A stretch of DNA of 64,000 nucleotides. Source: Spirochaetales bacterium (lineage in GTDB: Bacteria > Spirochaetota > Spirochaetia > Sphaerochaetales > Sphaerochaetaceae). Position 1 is the stretch's first letter. Every line of letters starts with the position of its first letter. A program made the position numbers and the translations under genes. The notes beneath the pieces were generated by a model. It worked only from the letters and a program-made list of their open reading frames with translations, did no database searches and was not told where the DNA came from. The DNA lies in NCBI GenBank assembly GCA_018433865.1, contig JAHDQJ010000005.1, forward strand, positions 1-64,000. The letters are read 5' to 3'. Shown piece by piece: positions 57,713 through 64,000 of the stretch.

Positions 57713-58387
57713 TCAGGTAAGTGCGGTAAGTGCATCCCGATCGACCAATGTGATGCCTCCGCGTGAAAGGCTTACCAGCCGGTCGTCCTGGAACCGGCTG
57801 AGCATGCGGGTCACGACTTCCCGTGCAGTTCCGAGGTCCCTGGCGATCGCTTCATGGGTGATCGACAGGGAGTCCTCTCCCGCGATCGCCGCTTGTTCGA
57901 GCAGGTGCATCGCAATCCGTCTGTCCAAGCTCATGAACACGACCTGTTCGACTACCCACATGACATCGCTGAATCGCGAGGAGACCAGCTGGTTGGTGAA
58001 ATCCTGCACGTGGGGATTCGACTTGCCCACTTGCTGATAGGCATCCGTGGCGATACGAAGCATCGTGGTCTCCCGTTCGGCCATGACATGTACGTCGAAC
58101 GTGATGTTCCGTATCAGGCAGGAGGCGGAGAGGATGCACACATCGCGGTCGAAAAGCCGGTACAGGGTGATCTCCTTGCCGGTCTCGCTGATGATGTAGA
58201 CGCGCAACTGTCCCGTAACCACCAGAAGCAACCCGGTGCACTTGTTGCGGTCCTCGTGCACGATATCGCCCTTCGCATGGGTGAACCTGATCGTACCGTC
58301 GATCAGGACTTGCCGCTCCTGGTCGGTGACGCGTTTCCAGAACGGAAGGTTCTCTTCAAACGATTGCAGGTCTCTCTGTTCAAGCAT
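57713..58387 (-). CDS. Crp/Fnr-family transcriptional regulator
   Basis: Cyclic-nucleotide-type sensor domain (about 20-140, GDIVHEDRNKCTGLLLVVTGQLRVYI, EITLYRLFDRDVCILSASCL) and a C-terminal winged HTH (SITHEAIARDLGTAREVVTRMLSRFQDDRLVSLSRGGI). It is 224 aa from ATG 58387 with AGGAGA. Cys are present but not the FNR four-Cys pattern; the effector is unknown. It is followed by the convergent thioredoxin and preceded by the feo terminator. Confidence 0.88.
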   Translation of the reverse strand: MLEQRDLQSFEENLPFWKRVTDQERQVLIDGTIRFTHAKGDIVHEDRNKCTGLLLVVTGQLRVYIISETGKEITLYRLFDRDVCILSASCLIRNITFDVHVMAERETTMLRIATDAYQQVGKSNPHVQDFTNQLVSSRFSDVMWVVEQVVFMSLDRRIAMHLLEQAAIAGEDSLSITHEAIARDLGTAREVVTRMLSRFQDDRLVSLSRGGITLVDRDALTALT

Positions 58388-58416
58388 GCATGATCTCCTG
58401 CAATCCATGATAACGG

Positions 58417-58446
58417 AAAAGGGGAGCACCACACAAGGCGCTCCCC
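58417..58446 (-). terminator. intrinsic terminator of the feo operon
   Basis: GGGGAGCACC / GGCGCTCCCC (58421-58446) with a 6-nt loop, followed by TTTT on the reverse strand. Confidence 0.8.
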
Positions 58447-58467
58447 GATACATTTTGGAATCCGGAC

Positions 58468-58620
58468 TCACCGGCTTTCGGTTTTCTTCTCACATGCGAA
58501 GGGGCAGGTCCCACACCCGCTGTGGCAGCCGGTCTTTCCCTTGTGCTTGCTGCTGACCATGCTGCGGATGATCAAACCCAATGATCCGAAGACGATGATT
58601 CCCACGATGATGTTTGCCAT
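58468..58620 (-). CDS. FeoB-associated Cys-rich membrane protein (50 aa)
   Basis: Too short for most callers. ATG 58620 has GAAGGAGGG upstream. One membrane helix (about 4-22, IIVGIIVFGSLGLIIRSMV), a Lys-rich link, then C-x3-C-x2-C-x3-C (Cys32, 36, 39, 43) and a short tail. This is the pattern of FeoB-associated Cys-rich proteins encoded next to feoB. It follows feoB by 12 nt and precedes the operon terminator. A role in Fe-S or metal handling during Fe(II) uptake is likely but not shown. Confidence 0.9.
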   Translation of the reverse strand: MANIIVGIIVFGSLGLIIRSMVSSKHKGKTGCHSGCGTCPFACEKKTESR

Positions 58621-58632
58621 TCCGACCCTCCT

Positions 58633-60651
58633 TCAGAAAATCAGCGAGCCGATCTGGTAGACCAGCAATGCCGCTGCATAGGCGATCCCCGTCTGGAAGA
58701 GGATCGCAGCCCAGGTCCACCGTGCACTCTGCATCTCACGCCTGGTCGCTCCGATCGCCGCTGCACACGGTGCGGCGAAGAGGGTGAACACCATGAATGC
58801 ATAGGCACTGACAGGGGTGAAGAACGTTCCGATCGATGCAAGCAGATTCGGATCCCCCTCGGCGACGTTGCCCAGCCCGAGGACGATCCCGAATGTCGCG
58901 ACGATCGTCTCCTTGGCAAGCAAGCCGGTGATCGTGGCTACCGCGACCTCCCAAGTACCGAACCCCAGCGGAACGAACAGTGGTGCGATGAGCCGTCCGA
59001 GCGAGGCGAGGATGCTCTGCTGTGTCTCGACCAGCTGGAACGACCAGCTCGTCGATTGGAGAATCCAGATCGCGGCAGAGGCCACAGCGATGATCGTGCC
59101 CGCTTTCTTGATGAATTGCTTGCCACGTTCCCACATATGGATGAACACGCCCTTCATGCGTGGCATGTGGTATGCGGGAAGCTCCATGACGAACGGTGCA
59201 GGATCTCCTGCGAAAGCCTTGGTCTTCTTCAGCACGATGCCCGAGAGGATCACCGCGATGATGCCCACGAGATACATGGAGGAGGCGATCCATGCGCTGT
59301 TCGGGAAGAACGCACCGACAAGAAGGGCGAACACCGGCAGCTTCGCGCCGCACGGGATGAAGGGAGTGAGCATCACGGTCATCCTCCGGTCCCTCTGGTT
59401 CTCGATCGTCCGGCTGGCCATGATCGCAGGCACGGAACAACCGGTCCCGATGAGCATCGGGATGAATGACTTGCCGCTGAGGCCGAATTTCCTGAAGATC
59501 CGGTCCATGATGAATGCGACCCGCGCCATGTACCCGCAATCCTCCATGAGCGAGAGGAAGAAGAAGAGGATCATCATCTGGGGTACGAAGGTGAGCACCG
59601 ATCCGACGCCGGCGATGATGCCGTCCACGACGAGGCCCGTGAGCCACGGGGAGGTGCCGATCATGGAGAGCCCCAAGGCTACGTTCGCTCCGATGAGATC
59701 GACGAACAGCCACTCGATCCACCCGATGAACAGATCGCCGACACTCTGGATCGCGATGTAGTAGATGCCCCACATGAGGAGGAAAAAGAGCGGGAGTGCG
59801 AGCCACCTGTTGGTGACGACACGATCGATGCGGTCGCTGGCGGACAGGTTTCCCTTTTTCTTCGCCTGCCTATGGGTTCTCATGGTGATCGCACTGAGGT
59901 ACTCGTAGCGATCGTTGGTGACCAAGCCCTCGGAAGCATCATCTGTCTCCGACTCCACCTGCAGGATGATGGTTTCGATCTCCTGCAACCGCGTCTCGCC
60001 AAGGTTTAGTCGTGCCAAGACCTTGCCATCCCGCTCGAAGAGCTTGATCGCATACCAGCGGAGCGTCTCTGGAGGCACACTGCCTTCGAGGAATGCCCCG
60101 ATCTTTCCCAAGGCGTATTCGACCGGTTTGGAAAACGTGGCCGTCTTCGCAACGCTCTGTGCCTTTTCGATCATCTGTAGCGCTACCCTGACCAGCTCCT
60201 TCAATCCGTCTCTCGTGACCGCGGAAGTAGGCACTACCGGGCAACCGAGGGAATGGGAGAGGGCAAGGACATCGATCACATCACCCCGTTTCTCCGTGAT
60301 ATCCATCATGTTCAGTGCGATCACGACGGGAATGCCCGTCTCGATGAGTTGGGTGGTGAGATAGAGATTTCGCTCGAGGTTCGTAGAGTCGACCACATCG
60401 ATGATCAGGTCGGGACGACCGTCCAGCAGGTAGTCACGTGTGACCACCTCTTCCAGCGTGTAGGGGGAAAGGGAATAGATACCCGGCAGATCGACTATCA
60501 GATACCGCTTGTCATGCTTCAGGTGGCCTTCCTTCTTTTCGACGGTCACTCCCGGCCAGTTCCCCACATACTGGGTACTGCCGGTAAGCTCGTTGAACAG
60601 TGAGGTCTTTCCTGAGTTGGGATTGCCGGCCAAGGCAATGGTGTGGGCCAT
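58633..60651 (-). CDS. feoB: ferrous iron transporter B
   Basis: Fe(II) importer with an N-terminal G domain: G1 GNPNSGKTS, G2 GVTVEKKEG, G3 DLPGIYSL, G4 NMMD. The membrane part has about 10 helices with GCSVPAIMASRTI and the FIPCGAKLPVF motif (Cys pair region conserved). It is 672 aa. AAGGAG lies before ATG 60651. It follows feoA by 56 nt, a gap carrying the palindrome GTTAGCAATAGCTAAC (60664-60679). Confidence 0.96.
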   Translation of the reverse strand: MAHTIALAGNPNSGKTSLFNELTGSTQYVGNWPGVTVEKKEGHLKHDKRYLIVDLPGIYSLSPYTLEEVVTRDYLLDGRPDLIIDVVDSTNLERNLYLTTQLIETGIPVVIALNMMDITEKRGDVIDVLALSHSLGCPVVPTSAVTRDGLKELVRVALQMIEKAQSVAKTATFSKPVEYALGKIGAFLEGSVPPETLRWYAIKLFERDGKVLARLNLGETRLQEIETIILQVESETDDASEGLVTNDRYEYLSAITMRTHRQAKKKGNLSASDRIDRVVTNRWLALPLFFLLMWGIYYIAIQSVGDLFIGWIEWLFVDLIGANVALGLSMIGTSPWLTGLVVDGIIAGVGSVLTFVPQMMILFFFLSLMEDCGYMARVAFIMDRIFRKFGLSGKSFIPMLIGTGCSVPAIMASRTIENQRDRRMTVMLTPFIPCGAKLPVFALLVGAFFPNSAWIASSMYLVGIIAVILSGIVLKKTKAFAGDPAPFVMELPAYHMPRMKGVFIHMWERGKQFIKKAGTIIAVASAAIWILQSTSWSFQLVETQQSILASLGRLIAPLFVPLGFGTWEVAVATITGLLAKETIVATFGIVLGLGNVAEGDPNLLASIGTFFTPVSAYAFMVFTLFAAPCAAAIGATRREMQSARWTWAAILFQTGIAYAAALLVYQIGSLIF

Positions 60652-60663
60652 GATCTCTCCTTA

Positions 60664-60679
60664 GTTAGCAATAGCTAAC
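60664..60679. promoter_or_regulatory. palindromic operator between feoA and feoB
   Basis: GTTAGC-AATA-GCTAAC, a perfect 6-4-6 inverted repeat 12 bases before the feoB start, shares its arms with the box at 61203. The form resembles binding sites of DtxR/IdeR-family metal repressors; the protein is not in the window. Confidence 0.75.
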
Positions 60680-60707
60680 ATTCATGCATAAAAAAACAGG
60701 GTCTCGC

Positions 60708-60932
60708 TCATTCGGCGTCGACTACGATGTTCGATGCATCGGATTTCCTGAGGGTCAGTTCATACCCCCGTACGGTCACTTCGATCGGATCTCCGAGCGG
60801 AGCCACCTTGCGGATCGTCACCGCGCAGCCTTTGGTGATCCCCATGTCCATGATCCTGCGCATGGTGGGACCTTCGCCTCCTACCTTGCGGACCATGACC
60901 ACGCTTCCGGGACGTACTTCAGAGAGGGTCAT
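60708..60932 (-). CDS. feoA: FeoA-domain protein (second copy)
   Basis: 74-aa SH3-like cytosolic partner of FeoB: MTLSEVRPGSVVMVRKVGG, then MRRIMDMGITKGCAVTIRKVAPLGDPIEV. Many feo operons with two feoA genes need both. It is 27 nt after the first copy and 56 nt before feoB. Confidence 0.92.
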   Translation of the reverse strand: MTLSEVRPGSVVMVRKVGGEGPTMRRIMDMGITKGCAVTIRKVAPLGDPIEVTVRGYELTLRKSDASNIVVDAE

Positions 60933-60959
60933 GGCATATTCCTCGCTTGTCGGAATGAT

Positions 60960-61169
60960 TCATACCTGGATCCGTTGCGCCATGGAACGGTCGAGCGCTA
61001 TCCTGGAGTCCCTGATCGAGAGGATCAGGTTCCCCCCGTTCTCCGATACCACGGTGACCGACTCTCCGGCAGTGAATCCGAGACTGCCGAGAAACCGGCG
61101 TGTCTCATCCTTGCCGAGAACCATCTTGATCGAAGCCGATTCACCCACTTTGACGAATGTCAATGGCAT
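60960..61169 (-). CDS. feoA: FeoA-domain protein (first copy)
   Basis: 69-aa SH3-like domain: MPLTFVKVGESASIKMVLGKDETRRFLGSLGFTAGESVTVVSENGG region. ATG 61169 is chosen over the in-frame ATG 61211, as AAGGAG lies seven bases upstream of 61169. It heads the operon; its promoter (61260-61232) carries the palindrome at 61203-61220 near +1. Confidence 0.9.
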   Translation of the reverse strand: MPLTFVKVGESASIKMVLGKDETRRFLGSLGFTAGESVTVVSENGGNLILSIRDSRIALDRSMAQRIQV

Positions 61170-61202
61170 AGCTTTTCTCCTTGTCGCAGACCCCATGATC
61201 GC

Positions 61203-61220
61203 AGTTAGCAAATGCTAACT
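61203..61220. promoter_or_regulatory. palindromic operator at the feo promoter start site
   Basis: AGTTAGCAAATGCTAACT, perfect inverted repeat of eight bases with an AA centre. It lies right after the -10 of the feo promoter, covering the likely +1 (61225), a usual place for a repressor. Confidence 0.82.
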
Positions 61221-61231
61221 CTGACGTGCAC

Positions 61232-61260
61232 ATTTAACTACGTAAGGTTTGCTTTGTCAA
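61232..61260 (-). promoter_or_regulatory. promoter of the feo operon
   Basis: TTGACA (61260-61255), a 17-bp spacer, TTAAAT (61237-61232) on the reverse strand. Confidence 0.72.
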
Positions 61261-61379
61261 TATGGTTTTCCAAGATTTCGAAGAAAGGTTTCGGACTACG
61301 GGACCTCTCGGCCTGCCAAGATGGACGGGCAGGGGAGGACATGCAACCTGGAACCCATCGTGCATGACCGGCATCCTTA

Positions 61380-61408
61380 TTGAGTTTTTCCCCGATTGCG
61401 GTTACCAT
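61380..61408 (+). promoter_or_regulatory. promoter of tRNA-Leu
   Basis: TTGAGT (61380-61385), a 17-bp spacer, TACCAT (61403-61408), about 18 bp before the mature tRNA. Bases 61262-61379 hold only a small GGCAGG-type hairpin. Confidence 0.55.
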
Positions 61409-61426
61409 GACCTCCTGGAATCCCAA

Positions 61427-61510
61427 GCCGAAATGGTGGAACAGGTAGACACAAGGGACTTAAAATCCCTTGTCCGTAAGGACGTGCGGGTTCGATTCCC
61501 GCTTTCGGCA
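61427..61510 (+). tRNA. tRNA-Leu (TAA anticodon)
   Basis: 84 nt: acceptor GCCGAAA / TTTCGGC with discriminator A, anticodon loop CTTAAAA in a stem AGGGA/TCCCT, a long variable arm (GTCCGTAAGGAC) as in class II tRNAs, T-arm GCGGGTTCGATTCCCGC. CCA is not encoded. Confidence 0.95.
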
Positions 61511-61524
61511 GTCACTAGCTCAGT

Positions 61525-61719
61525 TCAATGCGTGAACAGCCAATACAATCCATACAGAACCAAGATCATGCCCAGGATGACCGGAGTGAAGACCAGGAAT
61601 GCACTGATGAGCATGGCAAGGAAATCACCCTTTTCCAACCTTTCCTTCGGCTCCTGCGTATGTTTCCTTTCCACGTCCTCTACGTCCAGGACCCGTTTAA
61701 TCTTGCGTGGGAACAGCAT
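61525..61719 (-). CDS. small membrane protein (64 aa)
   Basis: One hydrophobic helix (about 33-60, AMLISAFLVFTPVILGMILVLYGLYWLF) after a charged N-terminus ([26 protein letters not shown]). The start at 61719 overlaps the end of the ABC ATPase gene by 23 nt. An AAGGA lies about ten bases upstream. It could be a small accessory subunit of the oligopeptide transporter, but no match is recognised. Confidence 0.6.
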   Translation of the reverse strand: MLFPRKIKRVLDVEDVERKHTQEPKERLEKGDFLAMLISAFLVFTPVILGMILVLYGLYWLFTH

Positions 61720-63283
61720 CCGGTACGTCCTTGCTTCTGGTCAGGGGATGATGGCAGGCAACGAAGTGCCCTGCTTCCAATTCACGCCACAGGGGTACGA
61801 CATGGGTACATATCTCAGTCTTGTACCGGCAGCGCGTATGGAACTTGCACCCCTCGGGAGGCTTGATGGGAGACGGTATGTCTCCCTCGAGCAGAATCAT
61901 CTTGCCCTGGTCGGTCCGATCCGTCGTGGGTATGGCAGCGAGCAATGCTTCGGTGTAGGGATGGAGCGTATCGGTGAAAATCATCCGGGCCGGAGCAAGT
62001 TCGACGAAATTTCCCAGGTACATCACCCCGATGCGGTCGCTGATGTACTTGACCACTGCCAGGTCATGGGAGATGAACAGATAGGTCAGATTCGACTTTT
62101 CCTTCAGATCGCGCAACAGGTTGATGATCTGGGCCTGGATGGAAACATCGAGGGCGGAAACAGCTTCATCACATACGACAAACTGCGGTTTGAGGGCCAA
62201 GGAGCGGGCTATGCCGATTCTCTGGCGCTGGCCTCCTGAAAACTGGTGCGGATAGCGATGGATCATGTAGGGGGCCAAGCCGCACTCCTCCATCACGCCC
62301 ATCACGTAAGCTTGCATCTCTTCCCCGTCCCGCTTGAAGAACCGGTGGGCCAGCAGTCCTTCCCCGATGATCTGCCCGACGGTCATTCGTGGATTCAGGG
62401 AAGAGTAGGGGTCTTGGAAGATCAGTTGCATGTCCTTGCGCAATACACGTATCTCGGAGAAGGTGAGACGCGAGAGGTCGATGCCGTTGTCCCGCAGCCG
62501 CTCGTGCGTCTCAAACTCCTCGTTGCCACTCCATTCCTTGCGTGCGTCATCCAGCAGTCGGTTGGCCTTGGCAAGATCCTGTGCCACGCGTTCTTGCGTT
62601 GCCGAAATTCCCCGGATTTTTTCCTGCAACTGTGACAGGCGTCTCTCTTTGGTGCCCGTCGACCTGTTTCCCTTCTGTGCATGCCTGATGGATCGCTGCA
62701 CCTCCTCCACCTCAAGCTGGAGAGCTGAGAGCAAGCCTTGCAGTCGGTGTTGCTCCGAGCTCTGTTGGAATGCATCGAGCAACAACGGAGTGATCTGGGA
62801 AGGATCTTCGACGATGATGAATCCGCCGATCAACTGCACGATATCCAGATAGGCATTACGATAGCGTTTTTCCGCCTCCTGCGAAGCATTGAGCGCTTCA
62901 TAGACGGCCTGAACCGATTGGCTGTCGTCCTCTTTCAACTGCTCATGCAACGCAGCACTGTCCTGATAATCTTTCTGCAGGTCTGCAAGGCGCTGTTTGT
63001 ACTTCGAGAGATTGACCAGCGTTTCCTTCACATAGGCGGGAGCCAACGATTCCAAGGATTGGCCGTAGTACAGGGTCTTGCCATCGGTCTGTCGATAGAG
63101 CTGGAGCAACACCCTGCCGAACGTGGATTTCCCACATCCGCTCTCCCCGACCAATCCCAGCGTCTCGCCCCGGAAAATCTGTACATCGACACCATTGACC
63201 GCTTTTACTGTCAGCCCTTTGGTCTTCAACGGAAAGTGTTGTTTCAGGTTGCTGATCTTGAAGAGTATCTTATCATCGCTCAT
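61697..63283 (-). CDS. oligopeptide-type ABC transporter ATPase with large coiled-coil insertion
   Basis: OppF/DppF-like: Walker [10 protein letters not shown] (47-54), Q-loop [16 protein letters not shown] (Gln290), signature [15 protein letters not shown], Walker [13 protein letters not shown]-loop ISHDLAVV and the C-terminal oligopeptide domain with [14 protein letters not shown]. Ordinary OppF is about 320 aa; this is 528. The excess is a segment of about 185 residues (about 78-265) between Walker A and the Q-loop, mostly helical ([43 protein letters not shown]). Start 63283 overlaps the OppD-like gene by 11 nt. Confidence 0.88.
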   Translation of the reverse strand: MSDDKILFKISNLKQHFPLKTKGLTVKAVNGVDVQIFRGETLGLVGESGCGKSTFGRVLLQLYRQTDGKTLYYGQSLESLAPAYVKETLVNLSKYKQRLADLQKDYQDSAALHEQLKEDDSQSVQAVYEALNASQEAEKRYRNAYLDIVQLIGGFIIVEDPSQITPLLLDAFQQSSEQHRLQGLLSALQLEVEEVQRSIRHAQKGNRSTGTKERRLSQLQEKIRGISATQERVAQDLAKANRLLDDARKEWSGNEEFETHERLRDNGIDLSRLTFSEIRVLRKDMQLIFQDPYSSLNPRMTVGQIIGEGLLAHRFFKRDGEEMQAYVMGVMEECGLAPYMIHRYPHQFSGGQRQRIGIARSLALKPQFVVCDEAVSALDVSIQAQIINLLRDLKEKSNLTYLFISHDLAVVKYISDRIGVMYLGNFVELAPARMIFTDTLHPYTEALLAAIPTTDRTDQGKMILLEGDIPSPIKPPEGCKFHTRCRYKTEICTHVVPLWRELEAGHFVACHHPLTRSKDVPDAVPTQD

Positions 63284-64000
63284 GACGTGCCGCCTTCTCC
63301 GGGTAAAAACAACGAATGGTATGATTCTCAGCAATGTTCCTGAGCGTAGGATGTTCTTGCTGACACAAGGTGGTTGCATACTTGCAACGGGGAGCGAAGA
63401 AGCAACCCGTCGGCAAGTCCAGCGGATGGGGAACCGTCCCCGATATCATCTCAAGTTTCGCGGTCGTTGCGGTGTCCAACCGGGGGATGGAGGCCATGAG
63501 ACCTTCCGTGTAGGGATGCGCATGTGCCACCGACGAGAAGATCGTTTCCACCGGAGCCAATTCCACCACCTCGCCGCTATACATGACCGCTACATCGTCA
63601 GCCATCTGGTTGATCACTCCCAGGTCATGGGTGATGAACAATATGGCAGTCCCTTTCTCTTTCTGCAGATCTTTCATCAGTTTCAGGATCTGTGCTTGGA
63701 TGGTGACATCCAATGCCGTGGTAGGTTCATCGGCGATCAACAGGTCCGGCTTGCATGCAAGTGCCATCGCGATCATCACCCGCTGGCGCATGCCACCGGA
63801 GAGTTGGTGGGGATATTGCCTGGCCACTTGTTCCGGATTGGGGATCTTGACATCCGTGAGCATCCTGATCGCCTCGCGGGCAGCCTCCTTCTTGTCCATG
63901 TCCTGATGGACCATGAAAGCTTCACCGATTTGTTTCTCAATGGTGAAGACGGGATTGAGGCTGGTCATCGGCTCCTGGAAAATCACTGAGATCGCATTGC
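63273..64000 (-). CDS. oligopeptide-type ABC transporter ATPase OppD-like, cut by window edge
   Basis: The C-terminal part from just before the Q-loop ([13 protein letters not shown]) is present: signature [15 protein letters not shown], Walker [14 protein letters not shown]-loop ITHDLGVI and the C-terminal [14 protein letters not shown] domain. The N-terminus and Walker A lie beyond 64000. Permease and binding-protein genes are presumably further on. No insertion is present between the motifs visible here, unlike its partner. Confidence 0.88.
   Translation of the reverse strand, partial: NAISVIFQEPMTSLNPVFTIEKQIGEAFMVHQDMDKKEAAREAIRMLTDVKIPNPEQVARQYPHQLSGGMRQRVMIAMALACKPDLLIADEPTTALDVTIQAQILKLMKDLQKEKGTAILFITHDLGVINQMADDVAVMYSGEVVELAPVETIFSSVAHAHPYTEGLMASIPRLDTATTAKLEMISGTVPHPLDLPTGCFFAPRCKYATTLCQQEHPTLRNIAENHTIRCFYPEKAARHER

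Noticed and set aside
61262-62239. Forward open frame covering tRNA-Leu and the end of the ABC ATPase gene
   Set aside because: A tRNA lies inside it and the rest is antisense to two real genes.

Overview
The window is a gene-dense, housekeeping-rich stretch of a chromosome from a two-membrane bacterium. It has a TolC/RND efflux operon, several lipoproteins and Shine-Dalgarno-led genes alongside genes that look leaderless. I see no insertion sequence, prophage or CRISPR array. Gene content (CASDH-type polyamine operon, glgC/glgA, TPR-tsaE-tsaB-trxB, duplicated 5'-nucleotidase lipoprotein) suggests a spirochaete, perhaps near Sphaerochaeta. That placement is inference, not proof.

Layout. 0.2-3.8 kb: two small hypotheticals, uridine kinase, yidD, an unlisted 56-aa basic protein and an RlmI-type rRNA methyltransferase. 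3.9-7.5 kb: a 5'-nucleotidase lipoprotein with an extra, catalytically dead metallophosphoesterase domain, then a membrane protein with two Cys/His repeats. 7.7-13.5 kb: outer-membrane factor, adaptor, RND pump and a PII-like protein in one operon. 13.4-18.6 kb, reverse strand: speA, carboxyspermidine dehydrogenase, carboxyspermidine decarboxylase and agmatinase, a full arginine-to-spermidine route. 18.7-24.2 kb: an amidohydrolase, a tocopherol-cyclase-like protein, tRNA-Asn, galE, a phosphohexomutase and a hypothetical. 24.3-34.5 kb: an RlmK-like methyltransferase with a 10 x 60-bp repeat tail, an amidohydrolase, glnS, a MATE transporter, an HtrA protease and uvrB.

34.5-43 kb, reverse strand: a caspase-fold lipoprotein with a small exported partner, a TPP-riboswitch-controlled thiamine ABC transporter, and a metal ABC transporter led by a NikR-like regulator that has lost its nickel ligands. 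43-48.3 kb: NAD(P)HX repair, a membrane protein, a Nudix hydrolase, glgC and glgA. 48.4-54.6 kb, reverse strand: trxB, tsaB, tsaE, a TPR protein, a 6S RNA, a coiled-coil protein, rplT, rpmI, infC and fructose-bisphosphate aldolase. 54.7-61.2 kb: a membrane-anchored hypothetical, tatD, peroxiredoxin, thioredoxin, a Crp/Fnr regulator and a feoA-feoA-feoB-Cys-rich-protein cluster with palindromic iron-box-like operators. 61.4-64 kb: tRNA-Leu, a small membrane protein and two oligopeptide-type ABC ATPases; the first carries a large coiled-coil insertion and the second is cut by the window edge.

The strongest unexplained signals are: (1) a pseudoenzyme domain fused to an active 5'-nucleotidase; (2) at least six genes whose ATG falls at the predicted transcription start with no Shine-Dalgarno, implying leaderless mRNAs; (3) a NikR-like protein without its Ni site facing a 27-bp dyad; (4) two perfect and one degenerate copy of a TTAGC-type palindrome on feo and peroxiredoxin promoters; (5) a roughly 185-residue helical insertion inside an ABC ATPase; and (6) an RD-rich repeat tail on an rRNA methyltransferase.
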